This document shows positions 20,028 through 29,037 of a stretch of DNA of 64,000 nucleotides, piece after piece. The stretch covers positions 162,834 to 226,833 of the forward strand of contig PDIP01000083.1 of NCBI GenBank assembly GCA_002811645.1, given 5' to 3'. The notes beneath the pieces are model-generated. The model had not been told where the DNA came from and made no database searches. It saw nothing but the letters and a program-made list of their open reading frames with translations. The stretch is from Corallochytrium limacisporum (taxonomy: Eukaryota > Opisthokonta). Made by a program: the position numbers and the translations under genes. Numbering within the stretch: the stretch's first letter is position 1; each line of letters starts with the position of its first letter.

Positions 20028-21896
20028 CTAGAGTGTTTTGGCCGAGGGATTGTAGGATAGCCTCTGTGCCGATGTCTTGTAGAGATCATATTTGGTATTT
20101 TCTCCCAACAGCTTCTGCTCGGCCACATGCTTTCGCAGATCATTATCAAAGTCATGCTTTGAGCTGATGATGGCCAGGGCTACCAGGCGAACATGCGCAC
20201 AAGGCTGCTGTTTGCAGGTGGGACGATCACATGTAAACGAACTGTCTGTAACTTTGCAGTGCGCGAATTGCTGCATGGGGGGATCCGTGTCAGCGTGCTC
20301 TCCGATGGCAACAAAAGTTTTTTCAGAAAGGCGCATGACAGGTGCACTGTGGTATGCCTTGGCCTTCTTTCCAGTATTCAAGGCGATTTCCACGAGGTCC
20401 GGATCGATTTCCATCTCCAGCATGGCTCTCTCCGGCAACAGAGGGTACTTTACGTACGCGGTGGCGTGCTTATGGTCGCGCACGCTCCATTTCGGTGGGC
20501 TGGGCGGGGATTCCTGCTTGGCCGCATTGCCGGGCACCTTTCGAAATAGATTGCAGGTGTACTTTACCTGTTTGATGTGATCACATTCGATCTTTGCGTG
20601 GTCTGGATCACTGCATACACACTGCTGCATGGCAACACCGACCTCCACAAAGACACGGTGCGTTGATGATTCGGTTCCAAAAACTTCATCCTTATCAGGT
20701 ACCGACAGCACACACGTATCCAGAGCTTGATAGATGAACCGAGGAAACGGTGACTGTAGGATTCGCTTGAGACCGCCTCCTGAAGGCATGCGCTCGATGA
20801 TCCGTCCGGTGAGAGGATTGATCAGGAGACTGCCACAGGTGCAGAATTTACGGCGCACCCCCACGGTGCTTCCACAAACTGGACAGCGCCGGAGACCACG
20901 AACCCGCTTCGACTCAAGTCCGGAGGAGTCGGTCTGGTCATGAAACTCTCGATACATTTGGGGTTGTGCGTACGCTACGGGCCCCGATCCCACTGTAGCC
21001 AACGGATACTTGGGTGGCATGCCCTGGGCAGCGTAGGGACCGGGACCAGCCGCGGGTGCCGATGAGTAGCCCGGGGGTGGGCGCATCGCCTGGTACTGAC
21101 CACTGTGTGGTGACTGGTCATAGTGGGGCTGTTGAAGGGTGCCGTAGTGGCCAGTGTGCATCGCGTAAGAGCCTGATTGGGTGTCTTGCTGAGATGGAGG
21201 TGGTGGTGCTACGTGATGGTAGTTGTGGTTGACTAGGGGGTGCCCTGGTGGCTGTTGAGCCTGGCTCTGGTACGGCGGGAGATGTGGCCCCGTCGGCATC
21301 CACTGGTATGCGCCTCCATACTGGTACCAGCCTCCAGCAGGCTGCTGGTTTCCGCCCGGCCCATACTGGTTCGGTTGCACATGGGGCGGACCGGACGGCG
21401 GTAGTTGCTGCTGCGGCTGGTGCAGCTGGGGATGCTGCTGTGGTGGGGGTGCCTGTTGCTGTTGTTGAGGGTGCGGCGGCGGGTGCTGCGGTGGCACTGC
21501 GCGGTGATGCTGGTGTTCATACATGGGCTGCTGTTGGCTCCCGTATGCACTGTTCGCGCTTTGATGCCACGTTGGTGATGGTGCCGACCCGTGAGTCTGT
21601 GATTTAAGCGTCCTAGGGCCCCACTGACTTTCCTGCTGGAGATACGGATTTTCCGGCGTCTGCGGCGTTTGAGGACCACTGGGTGGTAGTGTCTCTGCAG
21701 GAGTTATCCGTTGTTGATACTGATGATGTTGCTGTGTCTGCTGTTCAGGACACTGCTGCGAAATTTGGCTTGGATCGCTACTTTGCTCCTTCGCTTCGGT
21801 GCCACTGGCTCCCTGCCTAGGGCCCTCAGTGTGCGGCTCGATTGTTGCCTCCATAGTTCCCGGAGTGTACCTATCCTCCTGGCCAACCATCCGCAT
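20028..21896 (-). CDS. Q/P-rich protein with zinc ribbon and SWIM-type zinc fingers
   Basis: A 622-residue protein of unknown role. Residues about 35-310 are rich in Gln, Pro, His and Tyr (QQ, PPQ, HHQ runs), typical of disordered, condensate-prone regions. A treble-cysteine zinc ribbon follows at about 337-352 (CPVCG then CTCG). At about 424-438 there is a strict SWIM motif CxC-x9-CxH (CVCSDPDHAKIECDH), and at about 553-565 a looser relative ending PCAHVRLVA. SWIM motifs bind DNA or protein in transposases, MEKK and Zswim proteins; no transposase or kinase domain is seen here. Residues between the two fingers look folded (YVKYPLLPERAMLEMEIDP). Start: ATG at 21896, with a second ATG two codons on. 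Possible roles are nucleic acid binding or ubiquitin adaptor; neither is shown by the sequence. Confidence 0.75.
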   Translation of the reverse strand: MRMVGQEDRYTPGTMEATIEPHTEGPRQGASGTEAKEQSSDPSQISQQCPEQQTQQHHQYQQRITPAETLPPSGPQTPQTPENPYLQQESQWGPRTLKSQTHGSAPSPTWHQSANSAYGSQQQPMYEHQHHRAVPPQHPPPHPQQQQQAPPPQQHPQLHQPQQQLPPSGPPHVQPNQYGPGGNQQPAGGWYQYGGAYQWMPTGPHLPPYQSQAQQPPGHPLVNHNYHHVAPPPPSQQDTQSGSYAMHTGHYGTLQQPHYDQSPHSGQYQAMRPPPGYSSAPAAGPGPYAAQGMPPKYPLATVGSGPVAYAQPQMYREFHDQTDSSGLESKRVRGLRRCPVCGSTVGVRRKFCTCGSLLINPLTGRIIERMPSGGGLKRILQSPFPRFIYQALDTCVLSVPDKDEVFGTESSTHRVFVEVGVAMQQCVCSDPDHAKIECDHIKQVKYTCNLFRKVPGNAAKQESPPSPPKWSVRDHKHATAYVKYPLLPERAMLEMEIDPDLVEIALNTGKKAKAYHSAPVMRLSEKTFVAIGEHADTDPPMQQFAHCKVTDSSFTCDRPTCKQQPCAHVRLVALAIISSKHDFDNDLRKHVAEQKLLGENTKYDLYKTSAQRLSYNPSAKTL

Positions 21897-22275
21897 CTAC
21901 ACCTAGGTTATACATTGGGAATTATATTGTATGTCTTCGGAGCTATGAATGAGTGTGTTGATCCGGAAATATTTCTCCTCGCAGTCCCTGAGTTGTACCT
22001 TGATCTAGCTCACCATCACCCAAACATGAATCCACAATCGGTGCACGGCGCGTTCCCGTTGTGCGCATTCGACCAACCCTCATCTCAGTTCTCCCGACAG
22101 CAACCTTTTTCTGAGTGTGTGCAAACGAAGACATTACGAGTTCCGTATCCAGCTCCATAGTCATACAATTTCCGTCTCCGTCCAGAACGTGTTACACGAC
22201 ATCGTCGACCTGGACACAAAGACGTTCCGCCGTTTCTTCTCCCCCCCCCCTTCCCTCCCACCCCGCTTCCCCGCT

Positions 22276-22590
22276 CACATCGCTCTCTCTCTCTCTCTCT
22301 CCCGCGTCTGTCGCCCCTCTCTCCCTGTCTCCTTCTTTTATTCCTTGATCCACTTCTCTCTCTCTCTGTCTCTCTCGCTCTCGCTCTCTCTCTCTTCTCT
22401 TTTTCAATATTTTTTTTTCTTCCTTCCTTGCTTTTTGGCTGATTCCCTTTTTGTTTCTTTTTTGGGTAGAGAGCCCGTGTTACGTAGACGTCTCGCTTCT
22501 CCCCCACACTCACTCTCTCTCTCTTCCCGCCCTTCCACTCTCTCTCTCTCTCTGTGTCTTTCTTGCCCGGTTTTCTCACCCGCCGCGTCC
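22276..22590. repeat. CT-rich polypyrimidine tract
   Basis: Imperfect (CT)n sequence with C runs and T runs, about 300 bp, ending at the start of an A/G-rich tract at about 22592. It generates spurious frames on both strands. Confidence 0.75.
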
Positions 22591-22968
22591 GAAAGAAAAA
22601 AAAATTGGGAGGGAGGGAGAGGGAGACAGAAGAAAAAGAAAGAAAGAAAAAAAAAAGAAGAGAGACGGGGAGACCAGCCGGAACACAGGACACCACGCCA
22701 CTGGCTATATCGCTCTCTCTCTCTCTTGTGCGTCTGTTCCTTGTCGCTCTCTCCCTCTCTCTCCCTCTCTCTGCCCTTTCCCCCCCTCCCGACTCCTTCC
22801 CTGCCTTTCCTTTCTTTCTTTTTTTTCTTTGAGATCTCTCCGTCGCATCTCTCTCTCTCTGTCTCTGTGTCTCACTAGGCCCCGCCCCTCCGCACTGTGC
22901 ACCGTCCGTCCTGGCACACACACCCACACGCAGAGACCCAAAATCGACTTCCCGAAGGTTCAAAGCTA

Positions 22969-22989
22969 CTGCTGCTGCTGCTGCTGCTG
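22969..22989. repeat. (CTG)7 trinucleotide repeat
   Basis: Seven perfect CTG units followed by CTCTCAAGG. It is not inside a supported gene. Confidence 0.9.
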
Positions 22990-23384
22990 CTCTCAAGGTC
23001 CCCCCCCCCTCTCTCTCTCTGCCTCTCTCTCTCTCTCTCACTCCCCATCGCACCAGAGGTCCCCATTCGAACCTAACCTTAGGCCCTCCCGCCCCCCTCT
23101 TCCCCGGACGAGAAAATGGGCTATAATACAATTTCCTCCTATTTGACGAAAGCAAAAGCAAAGGGATCTACATAGTAAGAAAACATATACCAACATTAAC
23201 GTAGAATCGGGAAATATTCGGACAAATGGGGGGGATTTTTAAATAAAAAAAAATCAGAAGGGAAGGGTGTGTGTTTAGGAAAATGGAATTTCTTTTTTAT
23301 CATAAAGACCGCACACAATTTAAAAAGCAATCGGGGAACACTATAAAAAAACAACGGTGGAGAGAGGCACTCAGCCACAGACAG

Positions 23385-23575
23385 AGAGACAGAGAGAGAG
23401 AGAGTGAGAGCGCGAGTGTGTGTGTGTGCGTGTGTGTGCGAGTGTGTGCGTGTGTGTGCGTGTGTGCCGAAGAACGAAGAAGAAAAGAAGAAAAGAAGAA
23501 GAAGAGAAGAAGAAGAAGAAGGAGGGAAGGGGAGGGCGTGCGTGCGTGCGTATGTGTGTGTGTGTGTTGTGTGCT
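23385..23575. repeat. Composite (GA)n-(GT)n-(GAA)n-(GT)n tract
   Basis: GAGA repeats (to about 23412), then GTGTGTGC variants (23415-23467), then AGAAGAA repeats (23471-23522), then CGTGCGTGTGTG repeats (23537-23568). All are purine-rich or alternating on the + strand. Confidence 0.8.
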
Positions 23576-24207
23576 TTGAAACGGCTTGGTCATATTGTTG
23601 ACATCATAAAAAATAAAAAGAGCGAGAAATTGAAACAGCTCGCTTTCTTTCCTTCCCCGTACAAAAAGTCCTCGTTTGGGGGCGAAGAAAGAGGGGGGGG
23701 GAGTTTTTGTAAAAACTCTTTTGCTGCTGCTGTTGTCATCCTCCGAGGCTTGCAGCCCTCCCTCCTTTTTTTCCTGTCCGTGCCCGTCCCCTTTTCCCGT
23801 TCGCGCGCATTTCTCATCTCTCACTCTCTCGCTCTCTCTCACATTCATCTCTCGCTGTCTCCCTCTCTCTCTCCCTCTCTCTCTCTCTCGCTCTCTCCAA
23901 CCGCCGGCCGGCCAGCCAGCCAGCCACCCCGGAGAGAGGGTTCGTGCTTGCCCGCCCGCCCTCCTTTCGTGTGGTGCAGCAGGAAAATGGGGGAGGGGGG
24001 GGGGAGGCGTAAAAACGCCAACCATCAAACAATAAAAAAAAAAGTGCGTCAAGAGGGCAGATAGAAAAGAAAAATAAGGTAAATAGAAATAGATTGAATA
24101 GACCCCGAGCGACGATCCTTGGGGAGAGGGTTTACCCAACAAATTAAAGCCAAAACCACCAACTGCCCCATCGCCCAAGCCTTCCTTGCTCAATCACACG
24201 CACTCTC

Positions 24208-24215
24208 CCCCTCAC

Positions 24216-24302
<87 letters not shown>

Positions 24303-24378
24303 GTGTGTATTGCCTCTGTTTCCTTTGGTCCTGGTCGTCTCCCTTTCCATGTTTTGCCCGCACACACACACACACACA

Positions 24379-24440
<62 letters not shown>

Positions 24441-24498
24441 GTGTGTATTGCCTCTGTTTCCTTGGGTCCTGGTCGTCTCCCTTTCCATGTTTTGCCCG
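24208..24498. repeat. Tandemly duplicated microsatellite module, period 138 bp
   Basis: Two copies of a module made of (CA)n, (CT)n and a 60-bp unique segment starting ATGTGTGTATTGCC. The unique segments start at 24301 and 24439 and differ at one of 60 bases (CTTTGG against CTTGGG). The CA part is longer in copy 1 and the CT part longer in copy 2. The unique part is therefore a recent duplication, with repeat lengths changed since. Confidence 0.9.
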
Positions 24499-24838
24499 GA
24501 GAGTGCCCGGAGAGCCTTGGTGAGTGCGTGCGTGTTAAGTAAGTAGGTCAGGTGGTGAGATCACCTGCTTACAACTGGCAAATTTGCCAGGCCGCACGAT
24601 GTCATACACACCTATGCCTACCTCAGGGGAGGAAACCAACAGCGGTACCGCGAGCGGGAGGCGACGAAATCACGCGGAGAGAGAGAGTGTAGAGAAGCAG
24701 CCAGGGGGGGGGGAAGGTGAGAGTGGCCAAGGGGGGTGAGGAGAGGCGGGACGGGGGAGACAGGACAGTTTCTCCCCTTTCCCTCCCCTCCCGTCCTGCA
24801 CGGGGGCTTTTTATTTAAACCGCCATCAAAGGCATCAA

Positions 24839-24862
24839 CATCATCATCATCATCATCATCAT
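24839..24862. repeat. (CAT)8 trinucleotide repeat
   Basis: Eight perfect CAT units, then CACAGG. No supported gene overlaps it. Confidence 0.9.
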
Positions 24863-25181
24863 CACAGGTGGGTCGGTGGGAAGGATAAAACATGGAGGCG
24901 AGGTGCATCCGGTGGTGCGGAAGGGAGCAGGGGAGCCGGGCATGGGTGGTCCACGACAGATTCGGGATTTGTGGCGCCTGCGAAGCAAAAACAAAAAACC
25001 CAAACTGTCAAAAGAAGCTCGGGGAATTTTCATATACTCTCAGGCAACAGCTCTGGAATCAAAAACTGCAAGCAGAATGAGATAAAATGGACACAAGATC
25101 AAACCTAACCCAATCCCCCCCCAACCACCAAGTCTACCTACCCTAGAACAAACAACAGAATGAACCAAAAAGCACTTGATA

Positions 25182-25220
25182 CTAACCACAACCACAACAA
25201 CAACAACAACAACAACAAAA
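25182..25220. repeat. (CAA)n trinucleotide repeat
   Basis: Imperfect ACC/ACA units (ACCACAACCACAACAACAAC) passing into perfect CAA units. Intergenic. Confidence 0.85.
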
Positions 25221-26974
25221 CCAGTCAAAGGAAAGAAGGTTAAATAATGACAACAAAGGAAGAGAAGCAGGGGGCGGGCGGGGGGGGGGTTGGACAAATC
25301 AACCGAGGATGTGTGTGTCTCTTGGATTGGTGGAGGAGGAGGGAGGGCCAGAGAAATTGAAAAAAGGCGAGGAGATCTCGGACAAGATGAACCACCGTTT
25401 GGTTCATCTTCTCAGACCGTGCCCCTTTGTCCTTAGTCACCACCTTTGGCCGTACTGTCCGTGTTTTGTGTGTGCATGGTGAGTATTGGGCTTTCAGCAC
25501 ATGGTTCCCATTTCCTGCCTTTTCTGTTTTTACCTTTGGAACCAAACGCTGTTTTGGCTTCTTCTCTGTGTGTGTTCCGGGAATCGGCGGAGCATTTTCT
25601 TTTCCGTCTCCTTTGTCCATTGTTTGTTCTCTGACTTGGTAGTAGTTCATACGGGTGTGTCTGGCACCATGGCCGTTGTTCAGGTACCACTTGCAATTTT
25701 TCTCTTTGTGTGTGTGTGTGGATGGCATGATCTTTCTTTCAATTTTTTTTTCTTTTCATTTCCGTTCCTTGGTGAAGGCGGCAAGTAGCCCAAACACACA
25801 GACACACACACGCACACACGCACTGGATGGACGGTAGTGGGCAGAAAGCCCTGAGAAGGTTGGCCATCAGTTAGCCTGCCGCAGAGCCTGCTCGCACGAT
25901 GGCACGCAGGCACAAGAGATGGATGGTTGGACAAAGGAGAGAGATGGCAAAGCATATCGGAAGCACCAGGGTGAGGTAGATGAGAGAGTGTGTCACACGC
26001 ACCCTGAAAACATCAGGGAGTGGTGGGTCAGTTGATATCTATTGGTGCCTCACCGGCCCGTGATCGAACCAGGCCTCCCTTCCTCGATTCCCTCAGTCTA
26101 CCAAAGGAGACGAGGCACTCATCATCTCACCACCGAAGCCCACACACCAACACACAGAGCACACGCTACGACCATGAACCGAAGCAAAAACGTAAAGAAA
26201 CAGACAGACCAGACCAGATAAGAGATTATTGATAGGAAGGACCCTAAAATATACCAACTGGTACATACCCTGGTTCGGGCGTGTGTGGCTTGGGCCAAAA
26301 CCCGGAGAGAAGAAAATGGTATGGGACGAGCGGATAAGATGGGGAGGAGAGATGGGGAGCTCTGGGGCAATAACTGTGTTCATGTGTGCACGCACGGCAT
26401 CATCGCTTCCTAGGGAAGATAGAAGGGCGAATGCACCAACCGGTGCCTGCGGTGGACATTGCGAAACACGTTGGCTTATTTTGTGGCTAGCGGGCCGATG
26501 GGAAAAGGCGGGCGCGGGTCAACACTAAGGGTCGCATGCAGCAGTGATCAGTTGTACATGAAAGAGTGTCCGGACGGCAGTACAGTGCACCTCCAGAGCA
26601 GGAGACGCCTCCATGTCGACCTCCTGTGGTTATCATATACGACTGCCCAAACCGTTAATTCTCCCGCACCGCTTGCTTGGGCTGAGAAAATTGATTACCA
26701 ACCTGCACGTCACGCAAGCCGACCGGCCCGCTTGACCAAAAAGCCCTCCCACCCGCCTTTTCTCCTTGTTCCAGGGGAAGGGGGGGGGAGGGGGAGGAAG
26801 ATTTTTCTTTTTGGGGTTTAGTTTCCTAGAGGCGCACCGCTGGTTCTTCTTCAGCACCCGCGTGTTTGAATTTTGTTTTCCTTTTCTCGTGGTCTGCCAG
26901 GGAGCCACCGCACTACAACCCAACAACCACCCACCCCGCACCACCCGCTTGGGGTTTCGCGCGGCGCCACCTCT

Positions 26975-27002
26975 CCCTCCCCCAACCCGCGTTGGGGGAG
27001 GG
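26975..27002. repeat. Perfect 12-bp inverted repeat with 4-nt loop
   Basis: CCCTCCCCCAAC (26975-26986), loop CCGC, then GTTGGGGGAGGG (26991-27002). All twelve positions pair. It looks like a terminator hairpin, but there is no T run after it and no gene close by, so I list it as an inverted repeat. Confidence 0.85.
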
Positions 27003-27124
27003 GTTACAGACAACTTGATCCTTGTTACTGAGTGAGGAGGGGGCGGGACCAGGTTGGTGGGATGAGGGGAGGAGCGAGCGGTGGCAAATTGTGCGGGTAT
27101 GAGGACAGTCGAGACATGCCACAT

Positions 27125-27126
<2 letters not shown>

Positions 27127-27159
<33 letters not shown>

Positions 27160-27192
27160 CTCTCTCTCTCTCTCTCTATGTGTGTGTGTGTG
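27127..27192. repeat. (CA)n(CT)n ATGTGTGTG composite microsatellite
   Basis: Third occurrence of the CA, then CT, then ATGTGTGTG arrangement of the 24.2-24.5 kb module. The unique flank after it (GCCTGGGGCTCTTCTTCC) differs from those copies, so only the repeat part and the junction are shared. Confidence 0.85.
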
Positions 27193-27971
27193 CCTGGGGC
27201 TCTTCTTCCCGTTCCTCTGTATCTCGCTCTTTCCTATTGTCGTGTCTCCATGTGATTGTTTGCTTTGTAGACAAACACAAGCTCCCTTACCCCAACCACC
27301 CGTTTGCCCCCGCTCTCTTTGTCTACCGGGGCCAAGGAAAATAGGCCCCCTCTCAACACTCTTGGGCTGATTTGAATAGATTCGATTTCAAGACATCACC
27401 CCTCCCGAGCCGCTTTGTTGGGCGGTCCCCGCCCACGGGAGGATGGGGGCACTCTGACTGACGAGCACAAAACTGCTACCCACAGGGGACCTGTGCGAGT
27501 ACGGGAAAGTAAGTCACCTACTTTTCTGTCCTCGGGTGATCCAATCTGCCTATGTGGGTATGGTGCGCTGAAAATTGGGGCCTGGTAGGTGTTCGTTGAA
27601 GGGTGAACAAGGTACAGCCGGGCAATTCTGATCGTTGGGGGCCAACTCTTGTTCGTTGCATTTTGTGTGCATTGACATACAGATGTGGATCTCAGTTTTT
27701 TATGCAGTGGTTTCTACAGGAAACCAGAATACTTTGCACATGTAAACGGGGATATTTCGCACTTGTCTATGTTGACAGGGTTCATATTGGTATTTCGTAG
27801 ACAGATTATGCAGCAGTCGTTGGCCTTTTGTTTGGCTAATCTAGCTTTCCAAATACACAGAGAAAACCAGTATTTCATTATTTATTTAGGCAATGTTTCA
27901 TCCATTCAGTCGGTGACTGTGTTGTAATACAGCAGCTTATAACAAATCACGGTCTCGTGTGTACGTACAGA

Positions 27972-28544
27972 ATGGCAGTTGTGGCATCGTCGAGTAAAGC
28001 CCTCGAGGTTGGGACCATGAGCACATTTCGAGACTACATTCCGGAGCGGATAGAGCACATTGAGCGGGATCGGTTATTCTTGGAACCTTATCAAGCTGCA
28101 CGGGATCTTAAGGCCATGATGAACCTGGTCGTAAAGGATTTGAGTGAGCCATACACAGTCTACACCTATAGATTTTTTATCAACAACTGGCCGGAATACA
28201 CATGGATCGCACGGTATGACGGTGAAGTGGTTGGCTGTGTGATTAGTAAAATGGACATGCACAAGACGTCCATGCGGGGTTATATCGCCATGCTTGCTGT
28301 AGACAAACGCTTCCGAGGCCATGGGATTGCGTCTGCTTTGGTACAGTGCGTGGCAGACTGCATGCGTGAGAATGGCGGGGACGAGGTCGTCCTGGAAAGC
28401 GAAGTCACAAACAAGGCTGCCATTGCATTATACGAAAAACTTGGCTTCGTAAGGGATAAGAGGCTGTTCACATACTACTTGAATGGTGCAGATGCGTATC
28501 GGCTAAAGCTTTGGCTCACTTCGCCGTATGAAAGATGTACATAA
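27972..28544 (+). CDS. naa30: N-alpha-acetyltransferase 30 (NatC catalytic subunit, Mak3)
   Basis: A 190-residue GNAT-fold enzyme that acetylates the N-terminal Met of proteins beginning Met-Leu/Ile/Phe and similar, as catalytic subunit of NatC on the ribosome. It has the Naa30 signatures LSEPYTVYTYRFFINNWPEYTW, the acetyl-CoA loop RFRGHGIASAL (R-x-x-G-x-G), the ESEVTNKAAIALYEKLGF block and the FTYYLNGADAYRLKLWL ending. Yeast Mak3 is 176 residues. The frame is open upstream from a GTG at 27957, but the first ATG is 27972 and a second is 28017; conservation begins about 40 residues in, so the exact start is open. The gene ends only 67 bp from the convergent GFA-like gene. Confidence 0.95.
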   Translation: MAVVASSSKALEVGTMSTFRDYIPERIEHIERDRLFLEPYQAARDLKAMMNLVVKDLSEPYTVYTYRFFINNWPEYTWIARYDGEVVGCVISKMDMHKTSMRGYIAMLAVDKRFRGHGIASALVQCVADCMRENGGDEVVLESEVTNKAAIALYEKLGFVRDKRLFTYYLNGADAYRLKLWLTSPYERCT

Positions 28545-28611
28545 AAACGTCATAGAAACTATATTGCAATCCAACCGAGGACAGTCACGGACTGCATCCG
28601 ACGCGATACTG

Positions 28612-29037
28612 TCATCCTTTGCTTTGGTTGCTTAGGTCTCGGACATGTGAATTTTCGATGCTTTGTTCCCAATTCATCCCATCAAATTGACGGTTAATTT
28701 GCTTCGTGATCGTTGTGGGATCTACGCAATGAATGTTGACGGCATACCCATCGGGATTGCTCCGTGGTACGTAGATTGGGCTTATTCCACAAGTCTTGCA
28801 AAAATAATGCTTTGCTACCATCGTGTTGAACCGATACAGGGTCATTTTCGACTCCCAATCACTATTATCAAAGGTAACTTTCACTGCTGGACAGATAATA
28901 TGGGGATTCTGTCGCATGACGCAGATGCTGCAGTTGCAATGCCATACTTCCACCTCAGAGGATGGTGTTGAGAATGTAAATTGAACGCTGCCACAGTGGC
29001 AGCTGGATCTGTGTTTCACTGACATGATTTTCATCAT
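28612..29037 (-). CDS. GFA/CENP-V-like zinc protein
   Basis: A small protein (141 residues from the ATG at 29037, or 137 from the ATG at 29025) of the glutathione-dependent formaldehyde-activating enzyme family, which also includes CENP-V. All the zinc-ligand groups are present: SCHCGSVQF, WHCNCSICVM and FCKTCGIS. The family binds two zinc ions in a beta fold. Whether this one has any enzymatic activity on S-hydroxymethylglutathione cannot be read from sequence; fungal genomes often hold several paralogues of unknown substrate. The frame is open upstream to 29289, but that part crosses a C-run/G-run and is unlike the family, so I exclude it. Confidence 0.88.
   Translation of the reverse strand: MMKIMSVKHRSSCHCGSVQFTFSTPSSEVEVWHCNCSICVMRQNPHIICPAVKVTFDNSDWESKMTLYRFNTMVAKHYFCKTCGISPIYVPRSNPDGYAVNIHCVDPTTITKQINRQFDGMNWEQSIENSHVRDLSNQSKG

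Larger units (their letters stand above)
21897..27971. other. 6.1 kb gene-free microsatellite block
   Basis: The longest gap in the window, between two head-to-head genes. It is dominated by simple repeats: polypyrimidine CT sequence (about 22240-22560 and 22705-23050), polypurine (22592-22665), CTG repeats, GA/GT/GAA (23385-23530), CT (23820-23900), CA/CT composites, CAT repeats, CAA repeats and a 12-bp perfect hairpin (26975-27002). Long open frames on both strands here code only for Ser/Leu, Arg/Glu, Thr/His or Val/Cys runs. From about 25300 to 27970 composition is more normal but nothing is recognisable. Confidence 0.7.

Noticed and set aside
22085-23161. 358-codon minus-strand frame and overlapping + strand frames (22117-23146)
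   Set aside because: They translate CT/GA repeats into Arg/Glu and Ser/Leu runs in every frame and on both strands; composition explains them.
26045-26118. Minus-strand 74-nt tRNA-like sequence: 7-bp acceptor GTGCCTC/GAGGCAC and a T-loop-like GGTTCGATCAC
   Set aside because: The ends pair perfectly at a tRNA-like distance and there is a B-box-like segment, but no anticodon stem can be drawn, the T stem has a mismatch next to the loop, and five extra bases lie between the T arm and the acceptor. At best it is a degraded tRNA-derived piece. tRNAscan or Infernal on this segment would decide.
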